Shown here: positions 39,780-51,591 of the stretch, piece by piece
Numbering within the stretch: the stretch's first letter is position 1
How the letters are laid out: each line of letters starts with the position of its first letter
NCBI GenBank assembly: GCA_030562195.1
Contig: CM060201.1
Location: 27,572,067 to 27,636,066 of the forward strand
Direction: 5' to 3'
Source: Nipponacmea schrenckii
Lineage: Eukaryota; Mollusca; Gastropoda; Lottiidae
DNA: 64,000 bases
The notes under the pieces: model-generated
Databases searched by the model: none
What the model was told of the DNA's origin: nothing
The model's input: the letters and a program-made list of their open reading frames with translations, nothing else
Program-made: the position numbers and the translations under genes

Positions 39780-40860
39780 TTAGATGCAAATCAGTTAGTC
39801 TAAAATAAAATAAAATACTATTGGTTTGATGATCAAATTCATACTTAGTTGTATTGATTTCTGCTCTTGATGCGATCATGAAGACACCTTCAAAAGTTCA
39901 TTGAGAGCTGGAGATAAGAAAGCAGACGTTATGTTACAAACACTACCCCTTCAAGGGACTATTTCAGTGATTATTTCTTTTATGAAAAATACCAATCAAT
40001 TTGATCACACTTGAGTTGCAGCTCTGAGCAGAGATTAATTAAGCCCTTTACCAACTTCATAAACAGTCTGATACATGCATTACACTAACTAGGCCTACAG
40101 CACAGCGATATTCTGTCCTGTAAAGATATCTTCCACTGATGACTATACTTTATTTACAAAATTATTTCCCTATAATAGCCAACTTAACCTGGGGCTCTAG
40201 GCCTTCTGACATTAGTGAGATCATAATAATGATCGAGTCATCCATCTGAAGCCGAGGGGAAATGTGGAAGAAACAAAAGAGTTCTGCGAGATTTCAGATG
40301 GCAAGTGCATGTAAGAAATCAATTTTCCTTCCAATCATATTGACAAAAAGAAAGCATAGATTTATCGACAGTTTTATCTTCGCCGAGTTTGATTATTAAG
40401 AAAAGATATGTAACATTTACATTCACCTTTCTTTCTGAAAGCCAACTGATGAAAACGAGGAAGTGAAGGTCAAGGGTAAAGTACTGCATTGCCATCTATA
40501 GTTTTATCAGACCACAATTATGTTTTCTTAATGGATTCAGACCACATTTAATTATACGATCTTTTTGTCTGTCCAGTTCGATTCTCTTCAATTTGGCATA
40601 TTGGTGATACAAACGGGACTGGGACATATATCCCAATTGATTTTCTCAATTATTCAATTCAATGAAAACTTGAAAATTTCTTTCGAAAAATTACATTTAT
40701 TTATTAATGACCAAGATATTACAAAAAGACATAACATAGGTACAAATATCGAAAATAAATGCTGGTACCAAGAAAGAATTATAATACATTGGTTCTCCAT
40801 ACTTCTACATTGTTGTCTTACAAGATACTCGTTAAGCCTTCTCAAATAAGTCTAGCGAGT
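39780..40860. other. Upstream region of MGST3-like A, no gene recognised
   Basis: It probably includes the promoter and 5' UTR of copy A. Small overlapping frames around 40565-40849 on both strands have no recognisable similarity. Nothing else was identified. Confidence 0.45.
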
Positions 40861-41445
40861 CTTTTCAAGATTAGTCTAATCTTCTCAAGATAAGTCCAAA
40901 ATTCTTTTAATCAAAGCTCTTCGAATATTTTGCAAGATCAGTCCCATTGATCAGACGTTTCTAACTAAGGTCTGATCTTGCAAAAATATGTCTTTTATTA
41001 AAATACATGTAGGCTACAACTTGCAAAGGTATGTCTTTTACTAAAATACATGTACAACTTGCAAAGGTATGTCTTTTATTAAAATACATTTTCAACTTGC
41101 AAAGATGTGTCTTTTATAAAAATACATGTACAACTTGCAAAGATATGTCTTTTATTAAAATACATGTACAACTTGCAAAGATATGTCTTTTATTAAAATA
41201 CATGTACAACTTGCAAAGGTATGTCTTTTACTAAAATACATGTACAACTTGCAAAGGTGTGACTTTTATAAAGTACATGAACAACTTGCAAAGATGTGTC
41301 TTTTATAAAAATACATGTACAACTTGCAAAATATTTCTTTTATAAAAATACATGTACAACTTGCAAAAATATGTCTTTTATAAAAATACATGTACAACTT
41401 GCAGAGATATTATGTTTTTAATTAAAATACATGTACAAATTTTAA
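40861..41445 (+). repeat. Minisatellite, about 37-38-bp unit
   Basis: From about 40985 the unit 'acttgcaaagatatgtctt' plus 'ttattaaaatacatgtaca' repeats about 12 times with few substitutions, ending near 41445. From 40861 to 40985 there is a looser 'aagtctaatcttctcaagat' repetition. Open frames across the array (41031-41234) only reflect the repeat. Confidence 0.85.
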
Positions 41446-41789
41446 AAAAATCTTAAATCTGTCTTTCAAATAATTATATAAAAAGGTGTCATTTAAATCT
41501 GTTCTAAAAATAAACCATGCTTTCTAAGAGTCTCTTAATAACAATTTATCTTTAAACTTAGAATCTGTAAAAGAAATATATTTGAATTAAGTATTTATGG
41601 TATTTAAAAAATACTGTGCTGGATGAATTGTTAGTCATAATGTTAGTGTACTCAAGGTCAAGGTGAAGAATGGACGGGAAGAGGGCGAATTTTTGGAGCA
41701 GGGTTTCAGAGAAAACATTGTTATGAAACTTTTGAAGGATACCACTAAATCAACAAAACTTTCCATTGTAAATTATAGTCCCCGGACAT

Positions 41790-42175
41790 CTTTTCTGAGA
41801 TCATTGTTTTACTTTCATGACCGACTTTTCAGTCTGTTCTCACAAAATTGGTTTGTTTTTCCACTGATCATGCAAAGCAAACTGTTCTCCCAAAGATCTT
41901 TATGTTCTTTTAAATAAACAAAGATCAATGTTCTGTTTTAACAAAGATCATTCTGTTCTACAAAGATGAGACTTTTCCCAAAAATAAGTCTGTTCTTCCG
42001 AAGACAAGCCAGTTCTCTAAAGGATTTTAAAAAATCAGTCTGTTCTACCCAAAAACAGTCTGCTCTTCCAAAACCAGTCTATTCTTTCAATGACAAGTCA
42101 AATCTTCCAAAGATCAGTCAAATATTCTTATGATCAGTCCAATCTTTCAAAGATCAGTCAAATGTTATAATTCCT
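41790..42175 (+). repeat. Degenerate short tandem repeat, about 20-25-bp unit
   Basis: The motif 'aaagatcagtctgttctt' and variants ('agtctgttctaccc', 'agtctgctcttcc', 'agatcagtcaaatcttcc') recur at least ten times. The array is far more diverged than the neighbouring minisatellite. It sits in the 3' flank of MGST3-like B. Confidence 0.65.
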
Positions 42176-42226
42176 ATTCTTTTGAAGTGTGCTCGATCAG
42201 TGTTTAGATTGTGGAAACCTAATTGT

Positions 42227-44426
42227 TCATACCAACCTGTTCATTCTGCATGTATGTACCATTCTGTGTCCTAAATGGGCACAATTGCCTAACATTAGGA
42301 GCTGTGAAATAAACATAGGCACACTGCCATATCTTCTTTTACCTGGATCTAAAAAAATAAAACAGGAATAGGTATACACTAGCCTATAGGATCATGAAAA
42401 TATAAATATTGTGTAAAGTTTTGCCAGAGATGTAATTGTAGCTATAAATATATAACTGAAAATTAAATAGCTTTAATTCAAAAACACATGTTTATTACTA
42501 TACAACAAAAGGACAATCTGCTTGGCATTGTTCTTTACCCATTTATCCATACACTCTGCACCGAAGCCTACGTAATCGGTGTTAGTGGACTTTTGAAGAT
42601 TACTCAGCTTAAATGGTTTGACATGACACCAAACTATTGGTATTGATCAAGATAAATAAATATTAAACCCTTATCAACACAATTTATTCTATGACAAATG
42701 ACATCTAGGTTCTAACAATCTAACCTACAACACCACAGTCTGATTCTTAAGCTATACTATGGTTGTATTGGTCTAAAAGTGGTCATTAAAGAACATGAGG
42801 GGTTTTCGAAATTTGTATGTGTATAGGGGACACTGATAGCATCAATTCCACCAGTCCAAGTTTTAATCAGATGTCTGTGATTCCTACTAGGTCTTTGATG
42901 AGGTCACTAGTCGCGAAAATCACAAAAAACATTCAACGACATCAAATTATTAGAAGTTTTGCAGGAGCCACAAAGGTCTGATTGAATATTGGAACGGCGA
43001 AAATCAATGCTATCAGTATCCCTGATACATATACAATGTTTGTAGAAAGCATCTTTACAATTTATTCTATGTATACATACCTCCAGAATAGTATCCTAGA
43101 GCATAGGCAATCCTACCAATTAAATATACTACACCTAGTCCAGCTGCCCGTCTCTTAAAAAATATATATAAAAAGTGATAAAGAAGAATTTGATTTAACT
43201 TATTTGAATTGATATAGCAGAATTTCGACCATTTGTATAACTTTTCGTGTTATTTTGTTATATACTTGATTTATATATCAGAAACAACCTCCTATACTTT
43301 AGTCGTTCTGTTCAGTCAGTCTATATATTCCCAGACACGGAAGATTGCTGGGATAACGCGAGTAGAAAATCACAAATTATTTAATAATAAGGATTTATAA
43401 GGGGAAAAAAGGGGGTGGGTTATCTAATTAATCAGGGATTCTTAAAAGAGAAATGGGAATAAAAAGACTGAAATCCCCATCTAAACGGTAGGCTGGACGG
43501 TAAAAGCTACTTACAGGATTGTTCAAACCACCCACAAATAACAAGAACAAAAACTGGGGATATCCCTCCAATCTGAAATATAAATATATTTTGTAGATTT
43601 GTGAGCAGAGTTGATAAAAAATTAAAATTTTTTAAATTTCTCAGCAAAACTTGATGACCTTTTCACTCTTCCATACATTATGCATCTAAAACGAGCCTGA
43701 AGACATGCTTGTGAATATTAATGGCTTACTTACGTGTTTTGATGGGCTCTTTGAATACAATTGAATGTCTCATTGTCCTCACTGTACATTTTGGGATACT
43801 GAAATACCAAAAATGGTACGATATCAATAAATCATATCTATACAACTTATGAAATCAGTCCTAAGAAAATAATAATTTCTTGTTAATACATGGTATTGAT
43901 GTGAAATCAATAGCCTCTGCAGACACGAATACTTTAAAATTTGGAATACTTCTTAAAATGGAAATAGAAACTAAAATCTCAAACTTGGTCAATAAAATTA
44001 TATATTCATCAGTTGGCCTATGGTTGGACTTTCTATATAAAACCCATTAAACCGTACTTCCTGTGCTCAAGTTCAGAAGTTACCATAAAGCCATAATTTT
44101 ATCTGTATAAACGATTTTAAGTTTAATCTATTATTACTTAGTTTTTAGGATGTATTGGATTATAGAAGAATTCAGTTACATATTTTTAACACCAGTAAAT
44201 TCCACTGAATTAATTATAACTAGTTTAATTATTTCAATGTTTAAGTCATCCTTAGAGATAGTATAGCTTTAACAAAGATCGTATTTACCTCAACACCGTA
44301 CTTCTTTCTAGCTGAACCAACTTTAATAGCCATCCACATGTTGACAGCAACACTGCCGCAGCCAACTAATATTACATAACCATATTCATTAGGTAAAAAA
44401 TCAATTATTCTTTCCACTGACGACAT
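42227..44426 (-). CDS. MGST3: MGST3-like microsomal glutathione S-transferase, copy B
   Basis: This is a second MAPEG enzyme with the same predicted activity as copy A. Five minus-strand exons, 44289-44426, 43734-43798, 43515-43572, 43081-43153 and 42227-42348, sum to 456 nt, 151 aa. The N-terminus MSSVERIIDFLPNEYGYVIL leads into ARKKYGVEYP, then FNCIQRAHQNTLEGYPQF, GRIAYALGYYSGDPGKRRYG and a TM4 segment. The C-terminal tail (HRMVHTCRMNRLV) differs from copy A. Exon phases and borders are identical to copies A and C. Sequence similarity to copy C extends into upstream non-coding DNA, so B and C are the younger pair. Confidence 0.9.
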
Positions 44427-45585
44427 ATTGGTGGATTGTCAGGTGTAGTCTTTATAAGTTATAAAGTCAATAAAAATCTGCAAAAAATACTAACATTAAG
44501 CTATCGATATCACTTTTTAAACAATATCACAATAGGGGTATCCAACTTCAGACTGGTAAACTGTATAAGTAAAAAATATAATCCCATATACTAAATAAGT
44601 GGTGTATTTGTTAACCGATTTTTAGAGAAATATACATCGATTCTATATATAAAATGCACTACTTACTCTTGTCGATAAATTGCTTTTAATGAGATATCAT
44701 AAATCTGATGAAATTCAAATAACTCTTTCAAATGGTTCAAAAGTCCTATATTCTGAACCTTTAGGAACATTTTGATATTTTATATCGCAAGGTGTATTAA
44801 GTGCCACAGCCAAATAAGTGCCCACTGTGAAATGAATATTGATTACCTCAAATAATTTGCTCACAGCCAAAACACGTTTTCAAAATGTTTATCAAATTAG
44901 CTTACCTTCTACACTACCTAATACAAACTCCGAGTTTCAAATAAACATGAATCGACAGTTTTTAACAGTGACAATGAACCATGAGATAAAGGTCATATAA
45001 TTGTATCTCCAAGGTAGGCTTATTCACTGCGTTCATTCATTTATATCATACTACACATTGGCCTACTTACAGTGTTTTATAATAGTAATACCGAACAAAT
45101 ATATCAGTGAAAATTATTCAGGGAGAAGCGGAGGATGAAAAAGAGGAGATAGAGGGGGTGGGGGGTGCATGTTATTTCCTTTGCTTTCTTCAAAGACATC
45201 ACTAATAGGCGTTATCAAATTGGATACGTGTGACGATAATGTGGTTGTAGAGTAAATATGCCTCAGCAACATGGTGTCAGGGTAAATTTGCCTAAGTAAT
45301 ATGGTTTCAAGGTCAACTGCCCTCAGTAACATGGTGATTTTGAGAATTTTATACTGAACTCGAGAAGACTATATTAATCTTGTATATTTTAGACAGATTT
45401 TGAAAATACTGGCAGATTAATTTTTTGTAATATCTTGTGAGGTTTTCCAAAGATAAATCGAGGTTTTCTTGAGATAATTCTGAATTCCAATGATCAGACT
45501 AGAATGACAGAGGTCATTTGAGGTTTCGGGATTAACATGGTCTGTTAATCGTGTAAGATTAAACTTAGAAACCTCTTTGACAAAA
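44427..45585. other. Upstream of MGST3-like B; candidate untranslated first exon near 44906
   Basis: At 44906 the minus strand has a splice-donor-like border (agaag|gtaagctaat). The same border with similar surrounding sequence occurs upstream of copy C at 63822 (caag|gtaagctta), so a non-coding first exon is likely in both genes. The 45114-45332 frame is simple-sequence-like and unsupported. Confidence 0.45.
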
Positions 45586-46765
45586 TGAAAATTGAAATTA
45601 GAGACGAAATAAAAGCAGAATTATTGGAATCATTCCACTCCACCAATTAACTCGAACTAAAATCCAAAATAGATTCTTTAAAACTTGAGCGCGATGAACT
45701 TAAATTATAAGAGGATCCTTTGGCAAGTAAGTGTTATTATACTGAGAGCATTGCTAAAGAAGTCATCAAGGTAGGAATTCGAAATGAAGAATATTTATTC
45801 AGTTCTTTAAGACAGTCCATCATTAAACTCGTAGGACGTAAAACTCCATTCATTTCATTTCCATCATTAAACTCGCCCCGAAACCAGGTAGAAATAAGTT
45901 TGTCCTTGGTAATGGTCGAGTTCTTAAAGAATTTGATCTATACAAACCAAACTGAATTTACACAAGGTAGACACATCAATGCGAACACTCGAATTATGAC
46001 TGTTTCGACCTTAGTATAGCGAATAAATGGAATGTGTTAGAAACCGATTCTTTAAATTCTTCATATATATTAGAGGTATGTTGAAAATATTTGATTTCAA
46101 AAGAATGTTCTTACGTCAGATTGATGCTCTCTACAATATTTCGAATGTTCTGTTATGAATAATGGTTATACAACAAATATTTCCCCATTAAAAGAGGCGT
46201 TTGACAGGGTGATCCTTTCTCTCCAATTCTCATTTATTTATCTATAGAGATATTTTGCATATTCATCAGAAATGATACGAATATCAGTGGTATATCGAGA
46301 AAATATTGAAAATAAAAGAATTTACGACTGTTCGACATTTAATTGAAGTTTTGAATTAATTCAAACGTATCTCTGGCTTATTTATTAACTAATCAAAAAC
46401 AGAACTTTTGAAGAATTTAGAAGAGCAAATCAATAGCTTGGATTAACATTTTTGACATCATCAATTAAAATATATAAGGTATATATTTCCCTGGATTCAA
46501 AGTTTAAAAAGTTGAGATGAATTTTGAATATAAAATACGTGAAAATGATAAAGCCTTCAAACAGTGGAATGTTCGCAAACTGGTTCTAAGAGGCAAAAAC
46601 ATAATTATAAGGTCTTTCTGTCTATCAAAAATATCTCTTCTGCTGCAATCACTAGTTGTTTCATTATTATAACAAGACTGTCTAAAATTTCTTTAACTTT
46701 CTTTGGAATGGTTCAGGTAAAATTTAAGCGTACAGTTATGTACAGTATATCCTGCTCACACGACC
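45586..46765 (+). mobile_element. Decayed LINE (L1/Tx1-type) reverse transcriptase remnant
   Basis: Broken frames show reverse-transcriptase landmarks in the right order: a K-N-L-I-Y...Q-T-E-F...G-R-H-I stretch near 45920-45990; an N-N-G-Y-T...K-R-G-V...Q-G-D-P-F-S-P-I-L block near 46160-46240 (F-S-P version of the RT motif) with a stop inside; and a terminal F-F-N-F-L-W-N-G block near 46690-46715, typical of L1/Tx1-type elements. A charged segment at 45600-45715 may be the end of a preceding ORF. Several stops and frameshifts show that it is dead. Confidence 0.65.
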
Positions 46766-47761
46766 ACCTTTATTCATAGTCTTCCTTCAATAAGCGACCA
46801 CAAAAAAGTCCCCCCTATGAGTTTTCAATGTAATTATCGACTAATAAGCGGCCAGCTTCATTACGCGACCAGCGACCATGTATTTACACTCCCAATTGAT
46901 TAAAATAACTCAATTAAGCGACCATGACACTTCTGATTATCTCCCTTAACAAAGATCACATTCACGCGTCGGTGAGATTGAATGAGATTATCGCTAATCG
47001 GTAATTAGATAATCTTCAATCTTCTACACATTAATTTTATATCTTGTTCCTGATTGATACTGATAGATTTCATCGTATTGACAATTATTATAAAGTCTCA
47101 ACGAAATGAAAAAGGCGTATAAAATTTATAAGATATTTCTAGAAACAGCAACCCTGGCTAATTACTTTAATTTTTATCTTGCATGTTTCTGAACAGTTTT
47201 CTAATAACGAAACGGCATCAAACAGATTATTTTTACCATTTTACATAGGAATTATTTAACGGGAAAATAGAAGAAACAACAAACATTGAACACCAAATTA
47301 TATTTCTGAATAAACACAAAAACTAAATACAGACCACAACCACAATAAATATGTTTTTTAAGAAAATTTTTATATATAATTGTATTGAACCATACAATAC
47401 CAACAATCTCATCGAAGTAGAAAAACTTATTTATCACTGAAACCGAACAAAATGTCTAAATATATCGAAAAGATCACTATCAATTAATAAATAATATCAT
47501 AATCCTAGTCAAATATTTTTATATTCAAATGCAAACATTCAAATTCAAGACCGTCAGAAACCAAATTTATTTTATTAAAACACAAGCTGTAATTTAATTA
47601 AAGAAAAATCATATCAAATTTATTTCGATAAATGGAAGTTTATGACATCTGATTTTGTAACTATTTTCGTGTAATATTTATATATTAGGTAAGAAACAAT
47701 TCTTGTCATAAATCTTGTTTATTACGAATTTAATGAAATATTTTATTTTTAACCTCGCGAA

Positions 47762-48250
47762 TATTATGACAGTGTGATGTTATAGAAACTAATCAGCCCT
47801 AGACTCTCCAATAGTAACAGAAGCTTAATTACATTAATCCATTTATTCCTGTTATTACCTTATTCAACTGTCAGCTAAACATTTCATTTTAAACAGCTTT
47901 AATCTTTTTATGTTTTAATTGTCTATTGTTTCACTAAATCTTGGATTAATCTATTGTATTTCAATTGGTAATTAATTAATGGCAATGCAGCAATTTTAAT
48001 ATAAATACTGACCGATATGATATGAGAGACATCTTGGATTTACCAGATCAACCATTCAGACGGACTATGCCAATGTATATGGAAATATTGTAACCATTAG
48101 TATTTTAACAGGATCAAGTGCATCTTGGATTGGCCAGAACACCTATGCAGACGGACAACGCCGATGTATTTGTAAATATTGTATCCAGATATTATTAAAC
48201 AGTTTTAAGTTCTTTATCATAGTTTTAGTGTATTTTCTCACTACTACAAT
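47762..48250 (+). repeat. 5' long terminal repeat
   Basis: It begins tattatgacagtgtgatg and ends cactactacaat. A TATAAATA box lies at 48000-48007. Downstream are two imperfect copies of a 67-bp block (gcatcttggatt...ccaga...cagacggac...gtatatg/gtatttg), starting near 48029 and 48119. Confidence 0.9.
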
Positions 48251-48327
48251 TGGTGGAGATCCTACAAGATTCCGGTACCCTCAAAAGAAAAGCGAGTAAG
48301 TGTACCCCCTACAATAGAAGAACAGTT

Positions 48328-49278
48328 ATGGAAAGTATCATTCCCAGAAAGGTATTGGATCTTTTAAAACTTATGGGATTACAGAATTTTCCAGTTAACT
48401 GGTCGATAGAAGAAAAGAATGAACAGTTCTCACTTATGTTGACATGGAACAGAAATTCTCACAGGTTTGCTTCGACCTATAAACCACTGGTTAAATCTGA
48501 AAGCAGGCTAAAACGAGACAGAATGAGATATCAACAGTACAAAGAGAAGAGAGCATATATTAACTCCAGTACCACATCCACTTCAGTAATAGATACTGGT
48601 CGAGAAACAGGCAAGGTTTCAATTCAAACAGCTGAAATTACAATGTCTACCAGTGAAATAGGCAGCCAAACTTCCAATGCCATTCACCACGATAAGGGTA
48701 TAGCAGCAACGATAATGACTAGCACCACATCTTCTCAGACAGATGAAGCTACAATGAAACGGTCTGTCAAAATGTTTGCTGCTTCGACAATCCAGAAAGT
48801 AGCAGAGAAGGTTGTGAGAAGAAAACTAAGTATACGGAAAGCAGGAAAGATGGAATACCTGGTGAAATGGAAGAATCTCCCTTCAACTATGAACACGTGG
48901 GTAATCGACGATGACTTAGATGCTAACGCATCTGAGTATATTCGTAAATATTCGTCAAGAATACCTGGGCCTCCCAGACGAGACAAAAGGCATATGCAAC
49001 ATATAGCGTATTTGAAGGCGGAACAACCGAAATTAATAAAGAAGCGAATGGAACATAGTACTTTAAGTGAAATGGTTTTAAAAAGAAGAACACTGTTGAA
49101 TGGTGACACTGAATATTTTATAAAATGGACTGGGCTGCCATCTACAATGAATTCATGGGTTTTAGAGCAGAATTTAGACGATAACGCCGGGGATTATTTA
49201 AACGAGAACGAGTGTAAAATAGAGTGTCAAGAATGTGGTGGATATGCATATTATGCGGATAGTTTTAATCGTTATTAA
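48328..49278 (+). CDS. Retroelement-encoded protein with two chromodomains
   Basis: The first ATG is at 48328 and gives 316 aa; the frame is open back to the LTR edge (48250), so a non-ATG start is possible. The N-terminal part (FPVNWSIEEKNEQFSLMLTW, then a basic SRLKRDRMRYQQYKEKR) resembles, from memory, the start of uncharacterised mollusc transposon proteins. A Ser/Thr-rich linker (about residues 75-165) has three Q-T motifs: S-I-Q-T, G-S-Q-T and S-S-Q-T-D-E. Chromodomain 1 is around EYLVKWKNLPSTMNTWV and chromodomain 2 around EYFIKWTGLPSTMNSWV; both keep the Y/F..KW and NTW/NSW core that forms the methyl-lysine cage in HP1-type domains. The two share LPSTMN-T/S-W-V, so they arose by internal duplication. 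A short C-E-C-x-x-C-like tail (IECQECGG) ends the protein. It has no catalytic domain. Likely nuclear; function unknown. Confidence 0.85.
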   Translation: MESIIPRKVLDLLKLMGLQNFPVNWSIEEKNEQFSLMLTWNRNSHRFASTYKPLVKSESRLKRDRMRYQQYKEKRAYINSSTTSTSVIDTGRETGKVSIQTAEITMSTSEIGSQTSNAIHHDKGIAATIMTSTTSSQTDEATMKRSVKMFAASTIQKVAEKVVRRKLSIRKAGKMEYLVKWKNLPSTMNTWVIDDDLDANASEYIRKYSSRIPGPPRRDKRHMQHIAYLKAEQPKLIKKRMEHSTLSEMVLKRRTLLNGDTEYFIKWTGLPSTMNSWVLEQNLDDNAGDYLNENECKIECQECGGYAYYADSFNRY

Positions 49279-49340
49279 TCGTGTGTGTGCTGACTTTTCT
49301 TCTTTAAGCCTCGAGGACGAGATTTTTCACGGAAGGGGCG

Positions 49341-49829
49341 TATTATGACAGTGTGATGTTATAGAAACTAATCAGCCCTAGACTCTCCAATAGTAACAGA
49401 AGCTTAATTACATTAATCCATTTATTCCTGTTATTACCTTATTCAACTGTCAGCTAAACATTTCATTTTAAACAGCTTTAATCTTTTTATGTTTTAATTG
49501 TCTATTGTTTCACTAAATCTTGGATTAATCTATTGTATTTCAATTGGTAATTAATTAATGTCAATGCAGCAATTTTAATATAAATACTGACCGATATGAT
49601 ATGAGAGACATCTTGGATTTACCAGATCAACCATTCAGACGGACTATGCCAATGTATATGGAAATATTGTAACCATTAGTATTTTAACAGGATCAAGTGC
49701 ATCTTGGATTGGCCAGAACACCTATGCAGACGGACAACGCCGATGTATTTGTAAATATTGTATCCAGATATTATTAAACAGTTTTAAGTTCTTTATCATA
49801 GTTTTAGTGTATTTTCTCACTACTACAAT
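49341..49829 (+). repeat. 3' long terminal repeat
   Basis: It is identical to the left repeat except for one substitution (t at 49561). The TATAAATA box is at 49579-49586. The preceding 'cctcgaggacgag' plus 'ggaaggggcg' resembles the end of a Gypsy-type pol gene followed by the polypurine tract, which hints at the parental element type. Confidence 0.9.
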
Positions 49830-50047
49830 ATATCTATAACTTATTAATCAACCAGAAATATTTGTACGTATATTATAATGTAATGTATGAAAATTTGTAT
49901 ATATATCATTTAATGTGTGAAAATTTACATATAAATTTATATCATTATTATAATGAAAATTTGTATAAATATCAAACGATTTGAAATAAGTAGTTGAGTT
50001 TGCAGGGATAAATCTGGTAGGCTATTCCAAAACATCTGTCTATCAAA

Positions 50048-51056
50048 ATAATATTAGAAGATAGCTTGCCAAGAAAGATAATATACTCTTATTGTCAGCA
50101 TTGAATTTGAAAAAATATTAACAATACAGTCTGAAATGATAAATATACAATATTACTAAGTTTCATCAAAATCTGTCGAGAATTGCACATTGCAGAATGT
50201 TTACGAGCATTTCAAGAACAGGGGCAATAACTCATAACAAATATTTTCTTTATTAATATAATAACTCACTGGATCAGAAGAAATGGCCGAAATAGTTTCC
50301 TCTGATGAAGGGATTTGATGTATTTTCTTTGCCTGTTATAATGATAAAATTTATAATCTACATTCAATTACTCTGTCATATTAAAGCTGCTGCAATGAAT
50401 GTATTCAGTGAGGATTATCTCCCTTTATGTAATCTAGAAATATAGATTGAGAAGATTTGGCAATGTTCCTTTTCTATAAATTGAATCTGCTACAAGCTTT
50501 TATGCAGGTAGATATTTCAAGTTTTCCTGATATGGGTATTTATATGCATTTAAGACCAAATATTGGATCATAATATTTTTTGCGCGTGTATTTCGGCGTT
50601 TAATTAGGAAATCAGATATTTTGTATGGACTGATTAAATGACCCAGTGGAATCTATATAATATATCTAACAAATCCTGAAAATTTCATGTTTCCCCAATT
50701 TGCAGATGTATTTTCATAGTTAACTGAAAATCATTGTATGTGAAGGAGAAAAGACAAAAGTGCACATCTTTAAATCCCAAAAATGAAGTTGCGGCACTTT
50801 CTTAAAGTGGGAACATTATTTTTTAGTTTGCTACAACATATAAGAATAGATCCCAGGTGAGAAAAAGAAAGTCTCCAGGTTGTGCTACAAAAAGTCATTT
50901 TTAAGCACATTTTACAATCACAGTCCATAGTGTATAGGGTTCATCCTAAGGTGATTATGAATTGTGCACTCTTACGGACAAGCCGACGGCTAGACGGACG
51001 GACGGACGTGGGTGACTGCAATTTATGTTCCACATTTCATGTGAGAGTAATATAAT
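50048..51056 (-). repeat. Arrayed repeat family copy, minus orientation
   Basis: It starts with 'agatagcttgccaagaaaga' (reverse of the family's right end) and ends 'gacggacggacgtgggtgac' plus 'ccacatttcatgtg' (reverse of its left end). In between, 'aagtttcatcaaaatctgtc' and 'ggggcaataactcat' mark one recognisable unit, with the rest diverged. Confidence 0.65.
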
Positions 51057-51591
51057 AGTTATAATTATATAATATATAATGATATATCATAATATAATAA
51101 TGTAATATAAATCTATTCTAAATCACCAAATCTTTGAGCCTCTTAAAATAAACAGAAATCTCTGTAAAAGACAAAAAAGGTATTGAGTGATCAACAAAAT
51201 ATGGCACAATACGAATAATGTTTCAAATTTCAAACCATCCACAGGACTCTCGGTCATAACGCTAGTGTTTACAAGTTCAACGTTAGGTATCCTAACATCT
51301 ATTGCAGGGCCTTCTCAAAATAATTTCCACTTTGGTCAAAATAGTGATCAAGAAGTGCCACTTATCGATTCATTTTGAAGGATGTAAGGAGAGGGGGTAA
51401 GCAGAGGCGTTTTCAGGAATTGTAATTGGAGGGATGAGTCTTTGCAAAGCGAGGAACCAGAAAAAGACGTCATGTAATTTCATTTACGCAAACACGTTGG
51501 TGTACAAGCAGAGATCTAATAAAGGAAACATAATAATATAATAATGTTGTAATGGCCGACTTAAAGATTACATACTACATTTAGTTGTTCA

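Larger units (their letters stand above)
47762..49829 (+). mobile_element. Young LTR retroelement carrying only a chromodomain gene
   Basis: Two 489-bp direct repeats (47762-48250 and 49341-49829) flank a 1090-bp interior. The interior starts with TGG (tggtggagatcc, 48251), as a primer binding site should, and ends with a purine-rich tract (ggaaggggcg, 49331-49340) directly before the right LTR. The repeats differ at one site (47982 g, 49561 t). No gag, protease, reverse transcriptase or integrase frame exists inside, so the element must be mobilised in trans. I saw no clear target-site duplication. Confidence 0.9.

Noticed and set aside
41031..41234. 67-codon repeating peptide frame
   Set aside because: Product of the 37-bp minisatellite; the repeat length is not kept in frame across the whole array.
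46785..46965. Possible pogo/Tigger remnant (repeated aagcgacca/gcggcca motifs)
   Set aside because: Motifs resemble Tigger interior or ends, but I could not find a matching pair of termini or TA duplication, so it is not listed as an element.
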